Made by a program: the position numbers and the translations under genes | Part shown: piece by piece, positions 11,625-36,620 of the stretch | How positions within the stretch are numbered: the stretch's first letter is position 1 | How the letters are laid out: each line of letters starts with the position of its first letter | NCBI GenBank assembly: GCA_028583415.1 | Contig: CM053269.1 | Span: 41,281,016 to 41,345,015, forward strand | Length of the DNA stretch: 64,000 nucleotides | Reading direction: 5' to 3' | Source of the DNA: Protea cynaroides | Taxonomy: Eukaryota; Streptophyta; Magnoliopsida; Proteales; Proteaceae | The notes under the pieces: generated by a model | Database searches by the model: none | What the model saw: the letters and a program-made list of their open reading frames with translations, nothing else | What the model was told of the DNA's origin: nothing

Positions 11625-14600
11625 ATAACTGAACCTCTTGTATAGCATTAATTAGACAACAGAAGTTAATTAGGAAGTCGATAACTGAATAAAAACGAGG
11701 TTTGCTAATGATCTTCATTGTAAGAGAAGGAAACCGAATTTAGTCTCGTCTGTGTGGTTCTTGTTCCTGGAGAAAGGGAAGAAAGAGAGAAAAGATTTAT
11801 CATTTTCATGTAAATCATGCAATGTAATGTTCTGGTATCCATGTTTGTCATGGACCTAAAAAAGTCTATTTGCCAGTGTTTTAATAGACTTAAATTATGT
11901 CAGATTTTTTTTTTTTTTTATTCTAATGAGAGTTGAACTCATGACTTCCTTGTAGTGTTAGTATTTATACTGATAAAATCAAAACAAAAATACAAGGGGT
12001 TCAAAGTTTGAACTGAAAACATATCCGATATCAAAATTTGGGTCAATTCCCGAGACATTAAACCTATTGTTGTCCTAATAAACCCTCAAGCGGTATTTTT
12101 GTTATTTTACAATCGACCACATCTAGATTCTAGACGCCAGTAAAGACTCACCAAGGACTCTAAATCATAAATTAGACATACTTTCATTATAAGGAATACA
12201 GTCTTTCATCGTTGCAGTGTTTGTCTCTAGGAGTGACAAAAATGAGATGTCTACCGTAACACATAACAGGACCCTTAAAAAATAGGTAAAAAGTTGAGGA
12301 GGATTGTTCATATAGTATCTATGGGGGTCCATATAATTGTGTAATATGGATTGCAGAGACCCTTAAAAAATAGGTAAAAAGTTTTGAGGAGTTTTGAGGA
12401 GGATTGTTCATATGGGGTCCATATAATTGTGTAATATAGATTGCGGATATGATAATTATGATTATTGGATACCTAGAGAATGGTCTGGATTGACCACACT
12501 TATAAATCCTAAACTTAAATCAATCATCTATGCCTTAGTTGCAATTTAAGAATGCTATTGGACCTTCCTCTTTTTTTTTTCTTTTTTTTTCTCATGCACC
12601 TTCTTATAAGGAGTAGTCTTAGATTTTTTAAAGTTTGATTTGGTATTTACCCCAACTCTAATGAAACTTAAACATCTGTGTGTAGAGGACCTTAAAGTTT
12701 CCCTATATAAATGTCAGCCCCATCAGACCTGTTATATATGGTAAAAATAGGCCTGTAGTATAAAAATGTCCATAAAACTCAGGTCACTCCCAAAAAAAAT
12801 CTAGAACCATGTTGAACATTCAAATTAAATTTTGATTTTTGAAAGGTCTATTCACCAAAAAAAAATAAAAATAATAAGGCATTTTAAATCAAAGATGCAA
12901 GCATTCTAATACACAAGGCTTCTGCTACGATAAGTTCAGAAAAGGACAAAAGATCTCGATAATCTAGGATTTTTAAACTTTATTATGCCACAAATTCAAT
13001 TTTGTTTGGCTCAAAATGGTGACATGTTGAACACAAAACCATAGGTTTTATAAAATTTGAGTCTATTGAGCTGCCATATGATAAATATTTAGATCCTTCA
13101 AGATTCCATTCTTAAGTGGGCCGTCCCAAAAAATAAACCCAAAACCCCCAAGTTATATTTCACAAATTAGGTGTCAAAATGGGATTCAAACCGAAATTTG
13201 AAACCGAACCAACTCGACTTGACCTAAACTAAATCGAAATCGAACATTATTGGACAAGACTTGGGTTCTCTTTTAGAGTGTAATGAAAAACCAAAATCAG
13301 ACCGGACCTATTGATAAGCCCAAATCGAACAGGAGCAATAAGATCAAAACCAAACCAACCCAATTAGAGTCCATTAAACCAACATTTCATTAAATATACA
13401 TGTAAAAAACCAATATCGAAACCAAGCCAGCCCAATAATGGCCTGATAGAACCTATTAATCCAACTTTTTTTTTTTTACTACATATACATATAGTAATCC
13501 AAAATCAAATCCACAGCTAACCAATAAGAGTCCATTAAGCTAGCCCGATAACAAACCGACACCAAACTGGCTAATTAACTAACGTGTACAGTATAGCCCA
13601 CCCCAGCCCACATCGCTTATTGGACATGTTTCGCCCAAAAAGCCTACGATCGACTTGGCCTCGGATCAAAACTGGCCCAAAGCAGACCGTTGACACCCCT
13701 TTGACACGGATCATTACCACAGTATGGGCTAGTTATTACGGACCAACATTTTTCGGGTTTCACAGTTCGTGTGTGCATCGATTCAACCTCTTTAGGACAT
13801 AAGGGTGCAATATTTGCATCGAAATCGGACCAAACCGTTTACACCGTATACCAAGAAATCGTTTAGTAATCGGTTCGATTCTGATTTGAAATATGACACC
13901 GTTTACTTAATCGATTTGAAACTGTTTAAACTGTTTAAACCGATGGGTTACACCGGCTAGACACTAATTAAACCGAATAGAATGAACCGTTTAATTCCCT
14001 AAAAGTTAAACCCTAATCTTAATAATTTAGTATGTTATTTCCCCAAGACTCCAACCCCAACTCCGACTCTAATTAATATATTATTTTTTTAAAACCCCAA
14101 CCCAATTCCCAAAGGCTTAAACCATAAAATCAAAACTGAAAAATATAATAAGAATCCAAAAGATGTAGGGAAAACACATTGGTTTAGAACCATTAAGTCA
14201 TGTAGTGATTTTAATATCCAGCACAATGGAAATATGAGATCAACACAACTAAATATTAATCTAGTTTTATATGTAAAATTTCAGGCTAATAAAAATTCCC
14301 CTCTCATATTCATAATTCTTTCCCACATTTTGCACAATTAGTTAATAGTTTAGTATGCTTCAAAGCTTATGTTTATTCCACTTTATTTTATAATTATATA
14401 ATTTAAGATCTTTCTATGAATGCACTGGCATTTGTATTTTTAAAAAACCACATTAATGTCTAAAACTGACCTACATGGACCATTTATCCATAAGTCGAGA
14501 GATTCCAAATAATGAGTATGATAATGCGATTGAATGGAAAAATGGAAGTTTCAACATTCGAAAATTTAGAAAAGATAAAAATAAAATACCAAACAAGACT

Positions 14601-15330
14601 ACATATTGATCTTTGACTTGTGTTCAACAAAGGTTTTATAACCAATGTGTTAAACCGTTTATAAATCGCAATCATAATCGATTAATGAAAAATCGTTTAA
14701 AAGTCGATAAATCGAAATCGATTACTACTCAGTTTTGTTTTCAATTTTAACACCGTTTAGTTAATGGGTTTAGTTTTGGTTTTATTTTCTTATACATCGT
14801 ATTACATCACATCGAATCGAATCATTAAATCGATTATAAACCATTTAACACCTTTATCTTTATCAGGACAAAGTACGTACAACCACGCGTTGGGTCGCAC
14901 ACCATCATGCGCCAGGAGAGGATCAGGGAGAGGTTAATTCTTTAGTAGCATGATATAGTGTTCGGTCATCCAACAAGGATATTTCATTTTACATGAGTGG
15001 ACGTAGGCTCCACGCAACCTAGCAGCCTTTCTTTTGGGATTTCATGGCAGCCTTCATTCTCCATTTTTAGCAAAACAGAGGTAATTAATTTTTGTCAAAT
15101 AAAATATCGTATGGAGCGATGTTTGAGTCTGGTATCCAACCAAGATGTGGAACTGTGGAAGAGGATGACTGAAATTGGATATTGGAAGTGCTCAATCAAG
15201 TTGATTTAAACGGAGCTATGCGGTCTTTCTTACCGACATACTGTAAAAATACAGAATCAGGAATCAAGATCGGTCTGAAATTGAATTCGCTGGTGTCGGT
15301 TTTAGTATTAGAGTCAGATCTTCAAGAAAG
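11625..15330. other. Gene-free AT-rich region upstream of ERCC8
   Basis: No gene was recognised. The stretch contains an 88-bp tandem duplication (12271-12445). It also holds scattered imperfect AAACCGAACC/AATCGATT-type motifs (about 13190-13990 and 14640-14850) typical of decayed plant repeats. The proximal promoter of ERCC8 should lie at its right end, but no clear TATA box is visible. Confidence 0.5.
12271..12445. repeat. 88-bp tandem duplication
   Basis: Two adjacent copies begin ACCCTTAAAAAATAGG at 12271 and 12359 and end TTGCAGAG / TTGCGGAT. Copy 2 has an extra GTTTTGAGGA and lacks a short AGTATCT segment. Confidence 0.85.
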
Positions 15331-15341
15331 ATGCACCGGAA

Positions 15342-29496
<14,155 letters not shown>

Positions 29497-32299
29497 TGAT
29501 CTACTGCGGTTTAAAAAACTTGTACAGTTATTTGTATTCCCCTCGCACCCCCAGAGGGGGGGGGTGATTCTCTATTCTCTATCAATTATTAATGTAGTTT
29601 TTCATCAGGCGGTTGTGAGTTGGGGGTGGTAAGGTGAGGGAAAAAATAAACTATTGACCTCAGCCCCCAACTTTTGTATGTAGCCTAACTGATTTCCCTT
29701 TGAATGTCAGTAAAAAATAGTGCGGTCCCTCAACATGTGATAATCTGGGATTTTCTTTAGACGGTTAAATGGTATATATAACTAGGGTTGAGTGTTGGAG
29801 TATTTCTATTGATGGTATTATGTCGTATTCATGAAAGAACGAAACCTCAAAAAAGCCGTTGCTGTCTGTTAAGCAAACAAGGTTTCTGTCAGTTTATCCA
29901 TTCATTGATCAGCTTGTCCACGATGTTGCCTATTCAGGGGTTCCTGAAATTTTCATCGGTCATGTACATCTTGTAACGGCCCTACGGATATCATGCTGCC
30001 TTCATAACAATTCCTTGGATGGTTGGATGAGTATGAACCTCCCTCAGAAGCTCCCCTAAGTACTGTTGAACTCAATACCTGCCTCATTCCCTATGAGGCT
30101 GACTTCACCGTTCATATCCAAAAAAATTCCCCTGATTGGGGTTTATTTTCAACATCAAGCTTTGTGATCCATAAGGAACTTTGCTAGTGCTACTTGAAAG
30201 TGAATCGTATTTCATATGATATCTATCTAATGTGATGGATGGAATATATAACAAGGGTTGAGTGTTGGAGTATTTCTATTGATCGGTCATGGGAATTGTT
30301 ACGGCAATGCCAGATGGAAAGCTGTGTTTCTTTTGATATATGGAGACTTTTGATATATGGTTTTCCCTATGGCATCTACTGCCTGGAATCTCACCATTCA
30401 CTTATATACATTCATCAAAATAGCTCTTTCTTTGTTTGAATGGGGAATGATTCACATAACCTCGTTAAAAAATCATTAACATTCAAAATAGAGAAGAAAT
30501 AGGAAGGCAGACACTTCCAAACAGAGTTCAGCTGGCTCAAATGAGTTCACAGTAGCAAGAACTGCACCAGCATGTATCAGCCCATCACTTTTACTGAAGG
30601 GGTAGTTACTAGCACATTTCCCTTCTGTGGATCATCAAAGGAAATAACTTATTTTTGTTTCGATGCTCGGTCCATTTTTAAAAATTATGAGCACAACCTT
30701 GATATATATATTGATCTGGGAAGCTTCACCATTCAAAGATGAGCTTGAGAGAAGATTATATATCAAAAAAGAAAGTACCAAGTACAGGTGAAATACAATT
30801 ATTGAAAGGTGTTAGATGTAGTTTAGTCCATGATGAATTGTTCTTGAGTTGCCCGCATGAGTTGTGCTTGAGTTACCCTCTTTGGGTTGATAGCTACTGT
30901 CAAAGAGCTACTCTTAGTGGGACAATCTGGTGCTTCTGTTTTGGATTCTTGAACAGTATACATTCATACCGCCAAACAACCTTATCTGTATGTTGGCATG
31001 GAGGACTGATCCCTAGATGAAGCCTACAACTTGTACAATCAGTATTCATGAGAGAAAAACCTCGTCTGTGTACATCTCAGCGCATTAAAGAGTGTATTAG
31101 TCATGTCTTTTGTTGTTCACTTTAAAGGATGTACTCTTATTTGCCAAATATAAATCACAAAAGAAAACATGAAAAGTTAAGAACAGATTGAAGGGAACAA
31201 TGGATTGTCTCTAAGGTTGTATACCAACATAACCACCAACTTACAACCCCACACATTTTGCAGACATAAAAAAAATAGCAGAATATACCAAGGATTTATG
31301 GTTGCCAACAGCTAGAAGCAGACTTTAAGAGATAACTCATGATGAATTGGTTTTACAGGAAGAGATTTGAGAAAATTTTAAGCACAATGTGACAGAAGGT
31401 GTGTGATACAAAGAAAAAGAGTTATTTACAATATTTTGTTTTTGGCGACGGACAAGTATCTCCGTCGTAAATTGATGTTATTTACTATGGAAATTCAGTT
31501 TTGCCGTTAAACGTTCTATTATTTATTAACATATAATTAATAACACCATTCCAAAATAACTTTTCCCTATATTTAATGTAACTCATTTTGTGGGTGGATG
31601 ATTTTGAAATCCAAACCATGAAATCCCTTAACTGAAAGATCTCCGAGAATAACTTTCCTTATATTTAGTTCATTTTTTTCTGATGCATTGTTTGTCCTTC
31701 CCAACATGTTTCATGTGTTTATAGGAAGTTGGAAAATTTCTATTTTGATAACTATGCAGCTTGCTTTTTTATTAATTTTTAGACATGTACCTATTACATG
31801 ATGCTCAAGTAGAGACATTTGCTGTTCCATGTTAATGCTAAATATCATTCATCATTTCCTCTCAAGTTCTTCTATGATTGCTTATGGCTCTCTATTTCTA
31901 TAGTAGGGAGTAGAGTTGAAGAAGTTAAATAGAAACTTAAGACTAACTAAGAAAGCCCAAGTACATCTGTAGAAAAATGTAATCTGTTTTTGTTTTCTTT
32001 TAATTCCTTCGTGTTTTAGTTAGTATTTTTTTCGTGTTTATTCCAGTTTTATGTAGTTTGCATCTTTATGTTTCATTTGTAAAGGGCAGTTTGTAAACCC
32101 ATTGCCGGAAACTCGAGAGGGTCGCCTTTGGAAGCATTATTTGGTAACGAAAGCGTCACTCCTTCCTTTCGATTATGTCGTGACGCCGACTAAATCCAAT
32201 CCATAAACTTGGAAATGAAACGTTGTCCATTCCCTTTCGTCAAGTGGGAGCCATTTTGATGTACATGACTCTAGATGGATAGATCAAATGTGATGGACA
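29497..32299. other. ERCC8 3' flank and intergenic DNA
   Basis: An AATAAA at 29645-29650 is a plausible polyadenylation signal. A block of about 42 bp (AGGGTTGAGTGTTGGAGTAT...) occurs twice, at about 29772-29813 and 30242-30283. An inverted repeat CGACGGA/TCCGTCG lies at 31446-31467. Open frames in this stretch are short and unrecognised. Confidence 0.5.
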
Positions 32300-34830
32300 T
32301 CTCTTATTGAAGTTGTTCTGCATTCTTGATGAATGTAATAACAGGAAATTATTTTTTAAATATTTAAAAAAAAAAAAATGTAATGCATATACAACATTGG
32401 AATTCTCCATAGTGAGGTGTAGTGAGGATCCTATCAACTCAAAGTGGATGTGTGTGTATTGCATCACCTCTACATCTTATACGTTGCTTGTTAATGGTGC
32501 GGAAAGAGAGAATATTTTTCCTAATAGAGGTATTCGGCAAGTAGACCCATTGTCCCCTGTTTTATTCATTATATGTGTTCAAACTATTTCTTATATCATT
32601 GATAAGGAGGTGGCCATGGGGAATCTTAAAGGAATAATGATAAAAAATAGACCTCCCATACTAACTCATCTTCTTTATGCCGATGACTGTTTGTTATTTT
32701 CACAAGCCAATCTTCAGGACATCATCATCTTAAAAATTGTATGGACTTGTATTGTAATGCATCAGGACAAAGAATAAATCTGAAGAAGTCCACTCTCACA
32801 TTCAGTCCAAACACCCAAGCTTGCTTCAAAAGATGGTTCTCAAGATTGTTGAAAATTCCATATGGCAATGGCCCATTCAAATACCTTGGGCTCCTCTCAG
32901 AATTTGGCATCTCTAAAAAGGATTGTTTTAAAGAGTTTCAAGATCGGATTCTCACAAAAAATTTCAGTTGAAAAGTAAATTTTTATCTTCAGAAAGTAAG
33001 GAGGTTTTACTCAAATCTGTGGTTTTATCTTCTTCAAATTATGCTGCTTTCCATTTTAAGTTTCCTCATTCTTATCATAATTATATTAAAAGTATGAGTG
33101 CTGATTTTTTTTGGAAAGATGGATCTTCTAAGAAAGGTATTCATTGGGTGGCTTGGGATAAATTATGTAAACCTAAAGGGAAAGGCGGGCTGGGGCTAAA
33201 AGATCCTCTTATGCAGAATCTTGCTTTGCTTACTAAGATGGCTTGACGAATTTGTGCTAATCCTTCTTCTCCCTGGGCATTAATTTTAAAATCCATTTAT
33301 TTTCTGAAGGTGGACTTTCTTCATGCTAATCTGGGGAATAACTCATCATGGGCGTGGAGGAGCATTTTTCTTGGCAGATATTATCTTATGCAAGGATTGC
33401 TTTGGAAGTTAGAGATGGCAAAAAGATAAAAATCTGGAAAACTGTTGGATCTCATTCTTAAAGGAGGCAAAATTCCTTTTGGAAAGCCCCCCTAATTGTA
33501 ATCTTATATGGGTTTCGAACCTGATAGATCCTATAAATAGATGTTGGAGGAAAAACCTTTTAGAGGCCTATTTTCCATATGAGATTCAAAAGGCTATTAT
33601 GAACATCCATTTAAGGATTACAACTGGGGAGGATACCCAATTTTGGAATGGAAACAATATGGGTGATTCTCTGTCAAATCGGCTTATAATTTGATATCAA
33701 TTATTCTAACTAAATCAGATGGTCATGAAGCTTCTTCATCTAAGACCAGTTATTGGCAGTCTATTCCTGCAGGTGCGTGAAAAAGAATTTGGTTTTCTTC
33801 TACCACTCCTCAAATCAAGGGATTTCTCTGGAGGGCTTGTGTTCATGGCACTACTTCAGGAGCTGATCTTTTTTATAGGAAGATTCTTATTGACCCTTTT
33901 TGCCATAGATGTGGGGAAGATAAGGAAACTATCGAACATATTCTATTTTTCTGTCCTATAGCTCGGGCTTCTTGGTTTGGATCTAATCTCTCCTATCGAA
34001 TCCCCATTAATACTGATATCCAGTTTGGCCAATGGTTGTGTGGTTGGAATTCTTTTTTTAAACACTCTAAAAAGTTGGCTCGCATGTCTTTTGACCAAGC
34101 TTCCTTTCTTTTATGACAGTTATGGAAAGTTAGAAATGATTTAATTTTGAATAATAGGGAATGGAGTCCATTAGAGATTATCAAGAAAGCTCAGGAGGAT
34201 TTTCAAGAGTACTCATCTTGGGTTCCTTGTTTGAAGGACGAGCAAGATGGCGAAAATCAGGTTTCTAAAGATTTTTGGAAACCTCCTCCTAAAGGACTAT
34301 ACTCTATTTGTATAGATGTATCATTCTTGGAGAATAGATGTATCATTCTTGGAGAATGTAATGAGAAGCAGGATTGGCCTGGTTTTTAGGGATGATTGAA
34401 TGCATCCTGTTATTGCCTTATCTAACGAAGTGGAGGCGAATTCTGCTATTAAAGGGGAGGCTTTGGCTATTTGCTGGGCCCTTAAATTGCAGTTGAAGAA
34501 GGTTTCTCCAAAATAAAAGTGGAGTCAGATTGTCCGGACCTTATTCAAATTCTCAACAACCCTTCTTGTTTATGTGAGGTGGAAATTCTACCCATCAGAG
34601 ATGATATTCTTGAGCTCAGCTCTAGAGTTGAACAATGTATTTTCTCTTTTCTTCCGAAGGAAGCCAATGTAGTGGTTCATTCCTTGGCTAGGGAGGCCTT
34701 GTCTTCTAAGGGAATGATAAGATGACGAATTCCCATTCCTTGGCTTTATGATCTCTGTTATCATGATGCCTCGTGTGTATCCTTTTCTATGTTTTTTGAA
34801 TGAATTTATGTCTTACAAAAAAAAAATTGT
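32300..34830 (+). mobile_element. Decayed L1-type LINE, 5' truncated
   Basis: The remnant holds the second half of a plant LINE ORF2. Reverse transcriptase text includes GIRQVDPLSPVLF (about 32530) and LYADDCLLFS with the ADD motif (about 32675). A thumb-like FFWKDGSSKKGIHWVAWDK follows (about 33110), then a zf-RVT-like CHRCGEDKETIEHILFFC (about 33902). A C-terminal RNase H-like domain carries KVESDCPDLIQILNNPS (about 34515). It ends in a short A-run (34817-34826). Several frameshifts and stops make it inactive. The 5' boundary is uncertain; no target duplication was identified. Confidence 0.85.
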
Positions 34831-36500
34831 AAAATGATACTTTAGCGATGGTCTTCCAAAGCCATCGCTTATAATATTATTTATTAACGACCAAAATAAC
34901 ATTATTATCCTAAAAAAAAAAATCTTTTAGCAACAAAATTTTTTCCATCCTATATGTTTATGGTGTTTTGCGATGGATGGTAAATATTATATGTCGTATA
35001 TAATATTGTGTAACACGATGGTAATATTACACATCGTATATGATGAAATAGAAAAGAGAGAAGAATCTTTTGTTTAAGTATTATGAACATGAGTGGATTA
35101 AATCACTCGCTATTTTAATTCATTAAGAATCAACAATTGGAGGAGTAGAATGGTTCTCATACAACCTTGGAATGATTTGATCCATGCAGTTGTAAGGTTA
35201 GTATGGGTCTGCGGGACTAGTTAAACCAAAGGTCTGCATACTCATTGTTAGCAGGGGAAAAAAATTACATGTTTAGCAAATACTTGTCACGTTTTGATTT
35301 GTAGCATATAACACAATGCCCCAAAAAAATTATGGCATATATCACCTATAGTGAAGAGATTCTTGGAGAATCGATAATCATAATTACTTCCCCTATAGTA
35401 TGAAATCTGATATGCTATCATACCATTAAAAATACCCATCCAATTACATAAAATTGGTGGATGAAGAGATTCTTTGTTCACCGTGGGTGGAGAGGACACA
35501 GTATTAAGAGTTTCCTTAGTAGTTTGGAAAATTGTTTTTTTTCGTGGTGAAATAATTGAGGACTTTTTAGCCTAATCGATGAAAACTCGAGATCATAAAT
35601 GGATTAAGGTACCATTTTGATTGTCTCTTTCATAAAAAGGGCGTCCTAATGTACAAGGCTCCCATTACTTCAGGGTCTGGGGAGGACAAAATGTACGTAG
35701 CCTTACCCCCACAATATAGAGAGGTTTCGTGTTTTAAACCCGTGACCATCAGGTTGCAATTTGATTGTTTCTTTCATGATCTTTTATATGATTAGAACTA
35801 TTATGAGCAGTCTAAACTTCAACCTTTATTTCTTTCTTCATATTGTAAAGCGGAGCAAAAGCCTTTTTTTTTTAGGGGTCCTCCTATCGTCGAATCAGAA
35901 TATTTAATTAGAAGGCGCTTAAAATTAAATTGTTAGACACTGAACTTAAAGGCATGACTAAATCAATGGTTGAGGGTTCGGAGTTTTTATCTTCTAATTT
36001 TAGCTTGAGTTCTTTCCAACATTTCCTTTTGGTAGTTTTTCTGTAACCTAATTAAATGTTACAACGAGTTTTACGGTGATATGCGTAAAAGAGTTATGTC
36101 TTTTCAGCATGCAACCACCGTAAAGGATGGTGGCCAGTCCATCATCTATAGGCCTAAAAAGGGGGAAAAACTGTCTGCTATTAATCTGTCTAAAGTTCAT
36201 CCGGTATGCATATTAATACATCGATATATACAACGGTTGAATTCTAATCATTGGATCACGGTTGGAGTCTTTTCAACGATTGGAAACAATTTGAACCCAA
36301 CTTGTTTACTGTGTTTCGAGTTTTCAAGTGTCCGATTAGAATCTCAAAAAAAAAAAATCTTGATAATCATACTCTGATTCCGATCGTGAGGTTTAAATTT
36401 CAAAAGCATATTCCCTCGTCAGTGCTCCAGAAACTCAACCTGTTAGATCAGAGGAGAGAAAGTAGAAAAGAATCCCTGCACGGGCAGCGTGGGGATCTTT
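34831..36500. other. Intergenic DNA between LINE and MORF gene
   Basis: No gene was seen. Inverted repeat AGCGATGG/CCATCGCT occurs at 34844-34869, followed by further ATCGT/ACGAT-rich fold-back text to about 35050, which resembles transposon subterminal repeats. The right end should contain the MORF promoter. Confidence 0.45.
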
Positions 36501-36510
36501 TTCCCTTAAC

Positions 36511-36522
36511 TTATATATATAG
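36511..36522 (+). promoter_or_regulatory. TATA box of the MORF gene
   Basis: TTATATATATAG lies 99-110 bp upstream of the start codon, well placed for a core promoter with a transcript start near 36545. Confidence 0.6.
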
Positions 36523-36552
36523 CCTTTAAAACCCTCGTTTTTGAAATCTTCG

Positions 36553-36580
36553 TAAGGGTTTAAGGGTTTAAGGGTTTAAG
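36553..36580 (+). promoter_or_regulatory. Triplicated AAGGGTTT motif in MORF 5' leader
   Basis: AAGGGTTT recurs three times in tandem with a 9-bp period, just after the expected transcript start. The complement (AAACCCTT) is close to the telo-box (AAACCCTAA) common in leaders of plant ribosomal and organelle-biogenesis genes. A regulatory role is inferred only. Confidence 0.45.
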
Positions 36581-36620
36581 CTCATTAGACAGAAGAGAGG
36601 GCTGGAGGGAAGACACAGAG

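Noticed and set aside
29859..30059. 66-codon frame with FIDQLVHDVAYSGVPEIF text downstream of ERCC8
   Set aside because: Looks protein-like in places but no family was recognised, there is no splice or promoter context, and a second frame overlaps it.
30739..31020. 93-codon plus-strand frame
   Set aside because: No recognisable domain and no neighbouring exon support.
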